This document shows, one piece after another, positions 8,927 to 16,998 of a stretch of DNA of 64,000 nucleotides. This stretch comes from AC-32 sp035518635 (GTDB lineage: Bacteria > Actinomycetota > Thermoleophilia > Gaiellales > Gaiellaceae): assembly GCA_035518635.1 (NCBI GenBank), contig DATIXI010000011.1:62001-126000 (forward strand), written 5' to 3'. The position numbers were made by a program, and so were the translations under genes. Below the pieces are notes generated by a model that saw nothing but the letters and a program-made list of their open reading frames with translations, ran no database searches and was not told the origin of the DNA. Positions within the stretch are counted from its first letter, which is position 1. Every line of letters starts with the position of its first letter.

Positions 8927-10342
8927 GTGGCCGTAGCCACGCCCCGACGCACGAAGATCCTCGCGACGATCGGCCCTGCGTCCTCGACCCGGGAGGTACT
9001 GGTGGGTCTCGTCCGTGCCGGGATGGACGGCGCACGGCTGAACCTCTCGCACGGAACGCACGACGAGCACCGGGAGCGGGCGCAACTCGTGCGCGAGGTC
9101 GAGGCCGAGCTCGGCCGGCCGATCGCGCTCGTCGCCGACCTCCAGGGCCCGAAGCTGCGGATCGGCGACCTCGACACCACCGTCACGCTGGCGCGCGGCC
9201 AGGACGTGGTCGTCGCGGGCGGTGAGACCGCCGTCGACGGCGAGCTGCCTGTCAGCCCGGCCGTGATCGGCGAGGTCCTCCAGCCTGGGCACGAGGTGCT
9301 GATCGACGACGGCCTCGTCAGGCTCCGCGTCGAGGACGTCGACGCGGGGCGGGCGCGCTGCGCAGTGGTGGTCGGCGGGGCCGTGGGCGCGCACAAGGGC
9401 GTCAACCTGCCCGGCGTCCCGCTCCCGATTCCCTCCCTCACCCGCAAGGACATGGACGACCTCGAGCTGGCGCTCGAGCTCGAAGCCGACTTTGTCGCGC
9501 TCTCGTTCGTCCGATCGGCTGCCGACGTCCGCGACCTCAGCGACCTGATCGAGCAGGCGGGCTCGCACGCCCGCGTGATCGCGAAGATCGAGAAGGCGGA
9601 GGCCGTGGACTCGCTCGACGAGATCCTCGAGGTGGCCGACGCGGTGATGGTTGCGCGCGGCGACCTCGGCGTCGAGATCGGCGTCGCGATGGTGCCGCTC
9701 CTGCAGAAGCGGATCATCGTCGCGGCGCTCGAGCGGGCGAAGCCCGTGATCACCGCGACGCAGATGCTCGAGTCGATGATCCATCACGCTGAGCCGACCC
9801 GCGCGGAGGCCAGTGACGTCGCGAACGCGACCCTCGACGGCAGCTCCGCCCTGATGCTCTCCGGCGAGACGGCGGTCGGCGAGTACCCGGTCGAGTCGGT
9901 CGCCTACATGGACCGGATCGCCCGCGCGGTCGAGCCGAGTCTCGGGTACCGCCACGAGCTGCCCGGAGCGAGCGAGGAGCCGGGCGTCAGCCAGGCGGTC
10001 TCGAACGCGGCCTGCGACCTCGCGGAGGCGCTGCAGGCCTCGGCCATCCTCGTACCCACGTTCACCGGGAGGACGCCCTCCGTGGTCGCGCGGCTGCGGC
10101 CGCGCCGGCCGATCCTCGGACTGACCCACCACGACTACGTGCTCCGTCAGATGGCGCTCGAGTGGGGCGTGACGCCCCTTCTGATCGCGGAGAGCGAGGA
10201 CGTCGAGGACCTCTGGTTGCACGCCCTCGAGGCCGCGCGCGAGACCGGCTTCGTCGAGAAGGGCGACCGCGTCGTGATCACCGCGGGCACGGCCGTGAAC
10301 CTGCCCGGGACGACCGACCTGATCAAGGTCGCGATCGCGTAG
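8927..10342 (+). CDS. pyk: Pyruvate kinase
   Basis: Pyruvate kinase transfers phosphate from phosphoenolpyruvate to ADP, the last step of glycolysis, directly after eno. The protein is 471 aa, the usual size. Motifs include TKILATIGPAS, ARLNLSHG, a beta-barrel B domain, VALSFVRSAADV, the signature IAKIEKAEAV with the catalytic Lys, MVARGDLGVEIG and ATQMLESMI. The C-terminal allosteric domain is complete. GTG 8927 is chosen because it directly precedes the conserved N-terminus and follows a -10 box by 7 nt. Confidence 0.95.
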   Translation: MAVATPRRTKILATIGPASSTREVLVGLVRAGMDGARLNLSHGTHDEHRERAQLVREVEAELGRPIALVADLQGPKLRIGDLDTTVTLARGQDVVVAGGETAVDGELPVSPAVIGEVLQPGHEVLIDDGLVRLRVEDVDAGRARCAVVVGGAVGAHKGVNLPGVPLPIPSLTRKDMDDLELALELEADFVALSFVRSAADVRDLSDLIEQAGSHARVIAKIEKAEAVDSLDEILEVADAVMVARGDLGVEIGVAMVPLLQKRIIVAALERAKPVITATQMLESMIHHAEPTRAEASDVANATLDGSSALMLSGETAVGEYPVESVAYMDRIARAVEPSLGYRHELPGASEEPGVSQAVSNAACDLAEALQASAILVPTFTGRTPSVVARLRPRRPILGLTHHDYVLRQMALEWGVTPLLIAESEDVEDLWLHALEAARETGFVEKGDRVVITAGTAVNLPGTTDLIKVAIA

Positions 10343-10380
10343 CTCGCAGGAAGGCGCCTTTCGACGACGAACCGGCCCGC

Positions 10381-10707
10381 GTGGCTCGTCGCAGGACCGC
10401 ACGCCCGAGCATCCTCCTCCGCTGGCTGGCGGTCGGGGCGATCGTGCTCGTCGCGCTTCTCTACGCGCGGCCGCTGCGCAGCTACCTTGGGACGAAGCAC
10501 GCACTGGCCCAGAAGGCAGCCGACGTCCAGGCGCTCGAGGCGCAGAACCGCCAGCTCCGCGACCGTCTCGCCACCGCGAACACGACGGAGGCCCTCCAGC
10601 GCGAGGCCCGGCGACTCGGGCTCGTGAGGCCCGACGAGCGGCTCTTCATCGTGAAGGGCATCTCGGCCTGGGTCCACTCGAGGACTACGATCAACCGGGG
10701 TGGATGA
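10381..10707 (+). CDS. Septum formation initiator, FtsB/DivIC family
   Basis: A small bitopic divisome protein. A basic N-terminus (ARRRTARPSI) is followed by one membrane segment (about residues 10-30) and an extracellular coiled coil (AQKAADVQALEAQNRQLRDR). The C-terminal tail has the RLGLVRPDERLF form typical of DivIC/FtsB. GTG 10381 gives 108 residues. It sits between pyk and DUF501, a conserved actinobacterial arrangement, and overlaps the next gene by 8 nt. Confidence 0.82.
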   Translation: MARRRTARPSILLRWLAVGAIVLVALLYARPLRSYLGTKHALAQKAADVQALEAQNRQLRDRLATANTTEALQREARRLGLVRPDERLFIVKGISAWVHSRTTINRGG

Positions 10708-11158
10708 CCGGGAGATCGTCGAGCGCCAGCTCGGCCGCCCGCCGCGCGCGTTCCGGCGGGTGGCGGTTCGGTGCCCGTACGGGCACCCCGCGGTAACCGA
10801 GCAGGCGCCGTTCGACGAGTCGGGCGAGCCGTTCCCGACGACCTTCTGGCTGACATGCCCGCACGTCGTTGCTGCGATCGCGCGCGTCGAGGCTGCGGGA
10901 GGCGTCGAGCGCTGGAGCCGCGCCGCGCAGGACGATCCCGGGCTTCGTGCCAGCCTCGAGGCGGCCCAGGAGGAGCAGCGGCGCCTGCGGCCGGAGCTCG
11001 CCGGCGGCATCGGCGGCCAGACGCGGAGAGGCGGGCTCAAGTGCCTGCACGCCCACGCGGCGTTCGCGCTCGCGCGGCCGGGCTACGAGCTGGGCGAGCG
11101 GATCCTGGCCGAGGTCGAGCCGCTCTGGCCGGCGCAGGAGTGCTGCACGCCCGACTGA
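10700..11158 (+). CDS. DUF501 family protein
   Basis: A cytosolic protein of the actinobacterial DUF501 family, which has no known function. Family marks are the N-terminal VERQLGRPPRAFRRVAVRCP, then PTTFWLTCPH and GGIGGQTRRGGLKCLHAHAA with conserved Cys and His. It starts with GTG 10700 inside the end of the ftsB-like gene. In Actinobacteria it usually stands between ftsB and an exopolyphosphatase gene; no exopolyphosphatase follows here. The protein contains several conserved Cys/His pairs that could bind metal, but this is inference. Confidence 0.85.
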   Translation: MDDREIVERQLGRPPRAFRRVAVRCPYGHPAVTEQAPFDESGEPFPTTFWLTCPHVVAAIARVEAAGGVERWSRAAQDDPGLRASLEAAQEEQRRLRPELAGGIGGQTRRGGLKCLHAHAAFALARPGYELGERILAEVEPLWPAQECCTPD

Positions 11159-11189
11159 GGCGCGACTCGGCGGCGCCGACCAAAGAGGG

Positions 11190-11211
11190 CGCGCCGGTCT
11201 TTGCCGGCGCG
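11190..11211 (+). terminator. Hairpin after DUF501
   Basis: CGCGCCGG and its complement CCGGCGCG flank a 6-nt loop containing TTT. This stable stem follows the end of the pyk-ftsB-DUF501 run. No T tract follows, so its role as terminator is inferred. Confidence 0.45.
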
Positions 11212-11269
11212 GCCATCCCGATCACCATGTTGGAGGCGCTGGGCCCCTACCTGCGAGGCAGCGTCCGAG

Positions 11270-11275
11270 TAGCAT
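11270..11275 (+). promoter_or_regulatory. -10 box of the 11283 gene
   Basis: TAGCAT, 7 nt before ATG 11283; leaderless pattern. Confidence 0.4.
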
Positions 11276-11282
11276 CGGGCGC

Positions 11283-11600
11283 ATGCCGCTGCCGGCGCTC
11301 GAGGCGACGCGACACGAGTGGGAGGAGGGACATCGGCGGCTGGAGACGGCCGCGGGCGACCGTGCGCGCTACCAACAGCTTCTCGCGGAGCTCGAGCTCG
11401 TGCTCGCCGAGCTCCGGCGCCGGGTGGGGCAGACATTCACGCTCGACCAGCTCGCCGAGACGTACGCGCTGGCGGACCGCTGGGTGCAGGAGACGCTTGC
11501 CGAGCACGACCTCGATCCGGGCTGGCCGGGGCGGGTGACCATCGTCCAGGACGCGGCGTTTCACGTGTACTCGCGAGGCGCGGTCGACTACCGGCCGTGA
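11283..11600 (+). CDS. Hypothetical actinobacterial protein
   Basis: A 105-residue soluble, mostly helical protein of unknown function. The N-terminal two thirds are Glu/Arg-rich helices (EELELVLAELRRRVGQ region). The C-terminus carries WPGRVTIVQDAAFHVYSRG. No signal peptide, membrane segment or known motif is visible. The start ATG is supported by a -10 box 7 nt upstream. It is coupled by a GTGA overlap to the small membrane protein that follows, so the two may act together. Confidence 0.65.
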   Translation: MPLPALEATRHEWEEGHRRLETAAGDRARYQQLLAELELVLAELRRRVGQTFTLDQLAETYALADRWVQETLAEHDLDPGWPGRVTIVQDAAFHVYSRGAVDYRP

Positions 11601-11812
11601 CCACTGCGACGCGACACCGCCGCGAGCGGCGCCGCGTGCGGCGCTGGCCTCGCCGGGTGGCCTGGGCCGTCGGCGTGCTGCTCGTCCTCGCGGTCGGGAT
11701 CGCGATCGGCCAGGCGCTGCACGACAACCCGCGGGCCGGCCAGACGACGACGCAGCAGCAGACGTTCACGCTCAAGCCCGAATCAGCGACGGTGACGGTT
11801 ACGACTCCGTAA
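11597..11812 (+). CDS. Small single-pass membrane protein
   Basis: A 71-residue protein with a strongly basic N-terminus (RHRRERRRVRRWPRR), one membrane segment (about residues 22-41) and a short Thr/Gln-rich tail. The orientation should leave the tail outside. No family is recognised. The GTG start overlaps the stop of the preceding gene (GTGA), indicating translational coupling. Confidence 0.6.
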   Translation: MTTATRHRRERRRVRRWPRRVAWAVGVLLVLAVGIAIGQALHDNPRAGQTTTQQQTFTLKPESATVTVTTP

Positions 11813-11842
11813 AGATCGCCGCAGGCGCTGAGTAGCTTTCGG

Positions 11843-11848
11843 TAGATT
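11843..11848 (+). promoter_or_regulatory. -10 box of the HTH-receiver gene
   Basis: TAGATT, 9 nt before ATG 11858. Confidence 0.4.
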
Positions 11849-11857
11849 CGGGCGGTC

Positions 11858-12448
11858 ATGCCGCGCGACGATGTCCCCAGCCGGCCGGTCGCGGCCGGCG
11901 ATTCGGACTGGCTGACTCTCGGCCAGGCGGCGAAGTACCTCGGCATCGCCCAGAGCACGATCAGGAGGTGGTCCGACGAAGGCCGCGTGCCGGCCTTCTA
12001 CACGCCTGGCGGCCACCGCCGCTACCGCCAGGCCGACCTCGACCGCTTCCTCGAGAGCTCCGGTCCGAACGCGGTCACCGCGCCCGCGCCTCTCGTCCTG
12101 ATCGTGGACAACGACGCGCGGTTGCGCGAGTACGTGCGCGTCAACCTCGAGATGGAGGGCTATTCGGTGCGCGAGGCCGGCAACGCGGAGGAGGGACTGC
12201 GGGTGCTCGACGAGTCGACGCCGGCGCTCATCCTCCTCGACGTGATGATGCCGGGGGTCGACGGCTGGGAGATGCTGCGCCGGGTGCAGGAGCGGCACGG
12301 CGTCGGCGCGATCCCGGTCGTGATGTTCAGCGGCCGGGCGGACGAGGGACCGGGGGAGGCCGCCTCCCGCGGGGCGCAGGGCTTCATCGGGAAGCCGTTC
12401 AACCCGCAGGAGCTGATCGACCAGACCAAGCACCTGCTGCCGAACTGA
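11858..12448 (+). CDS. MerR/BldC-like HTH protein fused to a response-regulator receiver
   Basis: A 196-residue DNA-binding response regulator with an unusual order. Residues about 15-65 form a helix-turn-helix of the excisionase/BldC/MerR type (LTLGQAAKYLGIAQSTIRRW, then TPGGHRRYRQADLDRFL). Residues about 75-195 form a CheY-like receiver with the acidic pair in LIVDND, phospho-acceptor Asp in LILLDVMMPGVDGW and the conserved Lys in FIGKPF. In most response regulators the receiver is N-terminal. No histidine kinase gene is adjacent; the nearest are at 21 and 37 kb. A -10 box 9 nt upstream supports the ATG start. Confidence 0.85.
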   Translation: MPRDDVPSRPVAAGDSDWLTLGQAAKYLGIAQSTIRRWSDEGRVPAFYTPGGHRRYRQADLDRFLESSGPNAVTAPAPLVLIVDNDARLREYVRVNLEMEGYSVREAGNAEEGLRVLDESTPALILLDVMMPGVDGWEMLRRVQERHGVGAIPVVMFSGRADEGPGEAASRGAQGFIGKPFNPQELIDQTKHLLPN

Positions 12449-12454
12449 GCGGCG

Positions 12455-12946
12455 CTAGAGCTCTTCTGACGCGCGCAGGAGCCCGGCGACGATCACGGCG
12501 AGCGAGGCGGCGAGGCTGATCCAGATCCCGATCCCGCGCCCGGCCGGCGGCGGGATCGAGTCGGGGATGGAGATCAGGCGGATGAGGACGAAGATCGTCG
12601 CGAGCGAGCCGAGCGCGATCACGACCAGGCTTTCGGGCACCGCAGGCGGCAGCTCGAAGCCGAACTCCCGCAGCACCACGAGGATCAGCAGCACGATCCC
12701 GACGAAGAAGACGAGCTTGCCGAGGGTGCCCGTATGCCAGCCGATCACCGCGATGGTCGGGCCGGCGAGGCCGCTCTCCGCGTACCAGTCCGTGAACGCG
12801 GAGACCGAGAGCACGAGCGCCGCGACCCAGGTCAGTCGTCCGCCGAGCGCCCAGAAACCCCCCGCGGGTCGGAGAATTCCCTCCTCCTCGGGCTCGGGGT
12901 ATGCCTCGTCGTGCTCGGGTTGCTCGAAGTGCTCCGGCGATTCCAC
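12455..12946 (-). CDS. Four-helix membrane protein of unknown function
   Basis: A 163-residue integral membrane protein. The first 30 residues are very acidic (PEHDEAYPEPEEEG) and presumably cytosolic. Four hydrophobic segments follow (near LTWVAALVLSVSAF, LGKLVFFVGIVLLILVVL, SLVVIALGSLATIFVLI and IWISLAASLAVIVAGL). No catalytic motif or family is recognised. The GTG start follows a GATACT -10 box by 6 nt. It is convergent with the HTH-receiver gene, ending 6 nt from it. Confidence 0.65.
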   Translation of the reverse strand: MESPEHFEQPEHDEAYPEPEEEGILRPAGGFWALGGRLTWVAALVLSVSAFTDWYAESGLAGPTIAVIGWHTGTLGKLVFFVGIVLLILVVLREFGFELPPAVPESLVVIALGSLATIFVLIRLISIPDSIPPPAGRGIGIWISLAASLAVIVAGLLRASEEL

Positions 12947-12952
12947 GCGCGC

Positions 12953-12958
12953 AGTATC
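12953..12958 (-). promoter_or_regulatory. -10 box of the four-helix membrane protein gene
   Basis: GATACT on the minus strand, 6 nt before GTG 12946. Confidence 0.4.
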
Positions 12959-12963
12959 CCCGC

Positions 12964-13191
12964 TTAGAGGCCGAAGAGCCGGTGGATCTGGTCCCAGATC
13001 AGCACCGCGAGCGTGACGCTGGTCACGATCACGAGCAGCACGGCGAACCAGAACCGCAGGCCGGCGAGCCGCCGCTCCCGCGCACGCTCGGCGCGGTGCC
13101 AGCGCCGCGCCCGCTCTCGCCGGTACGCCCGGTGCACCGCGGTCGGGTCGAGCAGCTTCTCCTCGACCTGCTTCCGCTCGGGCAGGGCCAT
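12964..13191 (-). CDS. Small basic single-pass membrane protein
   Basis: A 75-residue protein. The first 45 residues are highly basic and probably bind acidic lipid or nucleic acid (AYRRERARRWHRAERARERR). One membrane segment follows (FWFAVLLVIVTSVTLAVLIW). No family is recognised. The ATG at 13191 is supported by TAGACT 7 nt upstream. It lies back-to-back with the GDPD gene, whose start is only 17 nt away. Confidence 0.6.
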   Translation of the reverse strand: MALPERKQVEEKLLDPTAVHRAYRRERARRWHRAERARERRLAGLRFWFAVLLVIVTSVTLAVLIWDQIHRLFGL

Positions 13192-13198
13192 GCGCGAG

Positions 13199-13204
13199 AG
13201 TCTA
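13199..13204 (-). promoter_or_regulatory. -10 box of the small basic membrane protein gene
   Basis: TAGACT on the minus strand, 7 nt before ATG 13191. Confidence 0.4.
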
Positions 13205-13208
13205 AAGC

Positions 13209-13913
13209 GTGATCGAGCTCCGCAGAGCCGAGGACGCCCCGTTTCTACGGGTCGGACACCGCGGCGCAGCAGCGCTCGCGCCCGAGAACACGATCGCCTC
13301 GCTCGAGCTCGCAGTCGAGCTCGGCTGCGATCTCGTGGAGTTCGACGTCGTCGAACGCGGCGGTCGGCTCGTACTGGCGCACTCCGTCGCGGAGGTGCCG
13401 GACGACCCGGTCTCGCTCGACGAGGCACTCGCGTTTCTGGCGCAGTCGACCGCGGCGGCCCACGTCGACCTGAAGATTCCGGGAACGGAGGCCGCGATCG
13501 CGGAGGCGCTGAGGCGCCGTGGGCTCCTCGAGCAGGCGGTCGTCAGCTCGTTCCGGCCGGAGAGCCTGCGGGCGCTCCGGGCACTCGAGCCCGGCCTGCG
13601 CGTCGGGCTCACCTACCCGGACGATCGCTACGGCCTCAACCGGTACCGGCCGCTCGCGCCGGTCGTTGCCGCAGGGCTGGCCGCCATAAGGGCGGCGCTC
13701 CCACGGCGTATCGAGCGCATGCTCGCCGCTGCCGGCGCGACTGCCGCGATGCTGAATCGGCAGGTTGTCGGCGCCGCCGTCGTCGAGCGCTGCCATGCGC
13801 TCGGCGTCCCGGTCCTGGCGTGGACGGTCGAGACTCGCGACGAAGTAGAGCGCCTGGACGGGCTCGGCGTGGACGGCCTGATCGCCGACGATCCGCGGCT
13901 CTTCCAGGGCTAA
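13209..13913 (+). CDS. Glycerophosphodiester phosphodiesterase
   Basis: This enzyme hydrolyses glycerophosphodiesters to glycerol 3-phosphate and an alcohol, as in phospholipid turnover. It is a 234-residue TIM-barrel protein with the GDPD marks: VGHRGAAALAPENT with the catalytic His and metal-binding Glu, CDLVEFDVV, the second catalytic His in LAHS, HVDLKIPG, and VLAWTVETRDEVERL near the end. No signal peptide is seen, so it should be cytosolic. The final stop TAA is part of the -10 box of the next gene. Confidence 0.88.
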   Translation: MIELRRAEDAPFLRVGHRGAAALAPENTIASLELAVELGCDLVEFDVVERGGRLVLAHSVAEVPDDPVSLDEALAFLAQSTAAAHVDLKIPGTEAAIAEALRRRGLLEQAVVSSFRPESLRALRALEPGLRVGLTYPDDRYGLNRYRPLAPVVAAGLAAIRAALPRRIERMLAAAGATAAMLNRQVVGAAVVERCHALGVPVLAWTVETRDEVERLDGLGVDGLIADDPRLFQG

Positions 13914-13916
13914 ACT
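13911..13916 (+). promoter_or_regulatory. -10 box of the L,D-transpeptidase gene
   Basis: TAAACT overlaps the preceding stop codon and stands 6 nt before GTG 13923. Confidence 0.45.
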
Positions 13917-13922
13917 GCCCCC

Positions 13923-14912
13923 GTGAAGAGGGGAGTGGGGATTGCCGTGCTCTTCGTGCTCGGCCTCGCCGCCGCGGGCGGCGTGTCCGCGGGCATCGCG
14001 GCGTCGACCGGCACGACCACGACCGGGACGACCACGGCGCCCCAGACGATCGCCGACGGCGTCACGATCGGCGGGGTCGACGTCGGCGGCATGACCGCTG
14101 ACGACGCCTTCGATGCGGTCGAGACCGCCTTTCTCCAGCCACTCCCGCTGCTCGTGACCGGCCACACGGAGCTCGCGACCCCGGACCAGCTCGGCGCAAC
14201 GGCGCTCGTGAAGACCGCCGTCGACTATGCGCTCGCGGCCGCTCCTGGCTCGGCGCTGAAGCTGCGCGTGAAGCTGAACAGGCCGAAGGCGGAGTCGTAC
14301 GTCGCCTCCCTCGCGAAGGAGTACGACCGCAATCCGGTCAACGCGACGCTCGGCCTCCGCCGCCTGCGCCCCTGGATCCACGGGCAGAAGCGGGGCTGGT
14401 CGGTTCGCCGCCTGGCTGGCCTCGCGTCGATCTTCGATGCGCTCGTCGCCAACAGCCGCGACCCGGTCAAGCTCCGAGTCCACATCCTCCTGCCGAAGGT
14501 GACCAGGAAGAACATCGGGCCCGTGATCGTGATCCGTCGCGGGTCGAACCACCTCTTCCTCTACTACGGCATGCGGCTCTGGCGCACGTTCGGCGTGGCT
14601 ACCGGCCAGTCCGCGTACCCGACGCCGCTCGGTCGCTGGTCGATCGTCGTCAAGTGGCGGAACCCGTGGTGGTACCCGCCGAAGTCGCCGTGGGCAGCCG
14701 GCACGAAGCCCATTCCGCCCGGCCCCGGGAACCCGCTCGGCACGCGCTGGATGGGCCTCTCGGCGTCGGGCGTGGGGATCCACGGCACCCCGGACGACGC
14801 GTCGATCGGCTACTCGGCCTCTCATGGCTGCATCCGGATGCACATCCCCGACGCGGAGTGGCTCTTCAACCACGTCCGCATCGGCACGACGGTCTTCATC
14901 GTCTCGGCCTGA
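13923..14912 (+). CDS. L,D-transpeptidase (YkuD) with N-terminal peptidoglycan-binding-like domain
   Basis: Cross-links peptidoglycan stem peptides outside the membrane, or anchors proteins to them. After a signal segment (VGIAVLFVLGLAAAGGVSAG) comes a Thr-rich linker and a VanW/PG-binding_4-like region (GVDVGGMTADDAFDAV). The YkuD domain follows at about residues 200-329, with the catalytic His/Cys motif GIHGTP then SASHGCIRMHIPDAEWLF. Its length (329 aa) is normal. The start is supported by a -10 box 6 nt upstream. The thioredoxin-like gene follows after 3 nt. Confidence 0.9.
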   Translation: MKRGVGIAVLFVLGLAAAGGVSAGIAASTGTTTTGTTTAPQTIADGVTIGGVDVGGMTADDAFDAVETAFLQPLPLLVTGHTELATPDQLGATALVKTAVDYALAAAPGSALKLRVKLNRPKAESYVASLAKEYDRNPVNATLGLRRLRPWIHGQKRGWSVRRLAGLASIFDALVANSRDPVKLRVHILLPKVTRKNIGPVIVIRRGSNHLFLYYGMRLWRTFGVATGQSAYPTPLGRWSIVVKWRNPWWYPPKSPWAAGTKPIPPGPGNPLGTRWMGLSASGVGIHGTPDDASIGYSASHGCIRMHIPDAEWLFNHVRIGTTVFIVSA

Positions 14913-14915
14913 CCG

Positions 14916-15461
14916 ATGACCGCGCGGCTCAAGATCGGCGCCCAGGGTCTCGCGGTCGCGCTGGTGCTCGGTCTGCTCGCGCTGCTCGTCTGGAAGGTCA
15001 CGCACCAGAACACGAACACCGTGGCGTCGAAAATCGACGGCGGCCACGTCACGAACGCGCCGAACTTCACGCTCGGGCGGCTCGACCGGCGCGGAGACCT
15101 GCAACTCGCCTCGCTCCGGGGCAAGGCGGTCGTCCTGAACTTCTGGGCCTCGTGGTGCTACCCGTGCAAGCGCGAAGCGCCGGCACTCGAGCGCGCGTGG
15201 AAGCAGCACGACGGGCGCGTGGTCGTGCTCGGCGTCGACGTGAACGACTTCAGCGGCGACGCACGCAAGTTCATGCGCAAGCACGGGCTCACGTACCCGG
15301 TCGTCCACGACAACATGAACGTCACCTCGCCGAAGTACGGGCTGACGGGCCTTCCGGAGACGTTCTTCGTCAACTCGCGGGGCCGCGTCGTCGCGCACGT
15401 CGCGGGTGGGGTGACCGTCTCGAACCTGCGCAGCGGGATCCAGGAGGCGCTCCGGTCGTGA
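14916..15461 (+). CDS. TlpA/ResA/CcmG-like membrane-anchored thioredoxin
   Basis: An extracytoplasmic reductase likely to reduce apocytochrome c cysteines. It has an N-terminal membrane anchor (about residues 10-27) and then a TlpA-type thioredoxin fold with NFWASWCYPCKREAP, where the WCYPC active site has two redox Cys. The C-terminal GLPETFFVNSRGRVV holds the cis-Pro loop. It is followed by CcmH and CcdA genes with 4- and 8-nt overlaps, forming a cytochrome c maturation or thioredox unit. No CcmF or ResB gene lies in the window. Confidence 0.88.
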   Translation: MTARLKIGAQGLAVALVLGLLALLVWKVTHQNTNTVASKIDGGHVTNAPNFTLGRLDRRGDLQLASLRGKAVVLNFWASWCYPCKREAPALERAWKQHDGRVVVLGVDVNDFSGDARKFMRKHGLTYPVVHDNMNVTSPKYGLTGLPETFFVNSRGRVVAHVAGGVTVSNLRSGIQEALRS

Positions 15462-15925
15462 GGTGGCTCGTCGTGCTGGCCGCGGCGCTAATGCTGGCCG
15501 CGCCCGCCGCGGCGAGCGAGCAGCACCCGACGCTCGCCGAGCTCGAGAACGAGATCATGTGCCCGGTCTGCGCAGGCGAGACTCTCGCCCAGTCCGACTC
15601 GCCGGCCGCCGCGCAGGTGGAGCGGTTCATCCAGGCCCGGATCGCTGCAGGCGACACGAGAAGCGAGATCAAGAACAAGCTGGTCGCCGAATACGGCACC
15701 CGGATCCTCGCGGCTCCGCCGCGGCACGGGTTCGACCTGCTCGCCTGGGCGCTGCCGCCGGCAGGGATCGTCGCTGCTGCGGTCGTCCTCGGTCTGCTTG
15801 CGTGGCGATGGAGCCGTTTGCGGGAAGAGCCCGAGCCTCGCGAGCTGTGGGCGGTGAACGGCCAGCGCCTCGACCCTGCGCTGGAGCGCCTCGTGGACGA
15901 GGAGCTCGAGGACTTCGATGGCTGA
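15458..15925 (+). CDS. ccmH: CcmH-type cytochrome c biogenesis protein
   Basis: A membrane-bound oxidoreductase acting on apocytochrome c. It has a cleavable signal segment (WLVVLAAALMLAAPAAA), then the CcmH/NrfF helical domain with the redox motif MCPVCAGETLAQSDSP (CxxC). The conserved IKNKLVAEYGTRIL follows, then one membrane helix (about residues 90-112) and a cytosolic tail. It starts with GTG inside the stop of the thioredoxin-like gene (GTGA). At 155 aa it is the normal size. Confidence 0.88.
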   Translation: MRWLVVLAAALMLAAPAAASEQHPTLAELENEIMCPVCAGETLAQSDSPAAAQVERFIQARIAAGDTRSEIKNKLVAEYGTRILAAPPRHGFDLLAWALPPAGIVAAAVVLGLLAWRWSRLREEPEPRELWAVNGQRLDPALERLVDEELEDFDG

Positions 15926-16628
15926 GCGGATCCCGGTCGCGTTCCTGGCGGGGATCGTGTCGATCGCGTTCCCCTGTGTGCTCCCGCTCGTGCCCGGCTA
16001 CCTCTCGGCGATCTCGGCCGTGGAGGTCGACCGCCTCGGCGAGCGCGGGGTGGCGAGGCGGGTCGTGGCGGCCAGCGTCCCGTTCGCGCTCGGCTTCACC
16101 GTGGTGTTCGTCGTGCTCGGCGCATCTGCGGCCGCGCTCGGCGGCTGGGTCGACCAGGAGACGCGGACGAAGATCGCCGGCTTCGTGCTCGTCGTGCTCG
16201 GGCTCGCGTTCGCGGGCCTGCTGCCGTGGCCGGAGCGCATGCTCGCGCCGGGGAGCATCTCCCGCGCCCGGGCCAGCGGCTCCCGGGCGCTGCTCGGCGC
16301 CGCGTTCGCCGTCTGTGCCGCGCCGTGCGTCGGGGTCGTGCTCGGTGCGATCCTCGTGCTCGCCGCCAACTCGCACACGGTCGTCCGCGGCTGCGTGCTA
16401 CTGGCCGCGTACTCGCTCGGGATCACGGTTGCGTTCGTTCTGATCGGGATCGCGTTCACGACGGCCGTCACGGCGTTCCGGTGGATGCGCGACCACTACA
16501 ACCTGATCCGCGTCGCGAGCGGCCTGACGCTGGTCGCGCTCGGGCTGCTGCTGTTCTTCAACCGCGACTGGTGGCTGAGCGTCATGCTCAACAGGGCGCT
16601 CGAGGCGATCGGCCTCGGCCAACTGTGA
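15918..16628 (+). CDS. ccdA: CcdA-type thiol-disulfide transporter
   Basis: Passes reducing equivalents from cytosolic thioredoxin across the membrane to TlpA/CcmH-like proteins. It is a 236-residue protein with six predicted membrane helices. The two redox Cys of the family stand in SIAFPCVLPLVPGYL (helix 1) and VCAAPCVGVVLG (helix 4). The ATG start overlaps the end of ccmH by 8 nt, consistent with one operon. Confidence 0.9.
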   Translation: MAERIPVAFLAGIVSIAFPCVLPLVPGYLSAISAVEVDRLGERGVARRVVAASVPFALGFTVVFVVLGASAAALGGWVDQETRTKIAGFVLVVLGLAFAGLLPWPERMLAPGSISRARASGSRALLGAAFAVCAAPCVGVVLGAILVLAANSHTVVRGCVLLAAYSLGITVAFVLIGIAFTTAVTAFRWMRDHYNLIRVASGLTLVALGLLLFFNRDWWLSVMLNRALEAIGLGQL

Positions 16629-16638
16629 GGAGGCCTCC

Positions 16639-16998
16639 GTGCTCGACCGACTGCCTCGACACCTGGTCCGCGCGGAGGGAATCGCCGTGGCCGCCGCGGC
16701 GATCGTCCTCTACTTCCACGAGGGCTACCCGTGGTGGGTGCTGCTCGTCCTGGCCCTTGCGCCGGATCTGTCGGCGGTGGGCTACCTCTTCGGGCCGAGG
16801 GTCGGAGCGGCGAGCTACGACGCCGTCCACACGTACGTCGGGCCCGTCGCGCTCGGCCTGGCAGGCGTGGTCTGGGGGAGCGACACGGCGACGATGATCG
16901 CGCTGATCTGGCTCGCGCACATCGGCGTCGACCACGCGCTCGGATACGGCCTGAAGTACCCGACGAGGTTCGACGACACGCACCTCCAGCGGATCTAG
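16639..16998 (+). CDS. DUF4260-like small membrane protein
   Basis: A 119-residue membrane protein of the DUF4260 type, function unknown. Three to four hydrophobic segments are separated by the conserved ALAPDLSAVGYLFGPRVGA and YDAVHTYVGP. The tail has IWLAHIGVDHALGYGLKYP. GTG 16639 follows a GAGGAGG-like Shine-Dalgarno. Its stop TAG shares the tetranucleotide CTAG with the stop of the convergent glycosyltransferase gene. Confidence 0.78.
   Translation: MLDRLPRHLVRAEGIAVAAAAIVLYFHEGYPWWVLLVLALAPDLSAVGYLFGPRVGAASYDAVHTYVGPVALGLAGVVWGSDTATMIALIWLAHIGVDHALGYGLKYPTRFDDTHLQRI

Noticed and set aside
13245..15398. Long minus-strand open frame antisense to GDPD, L,D-transpeptidase and thioredoxin-like genes
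   Set aside because: The three plus-strand genes are well supported; the antisense frame is a composition artefact.
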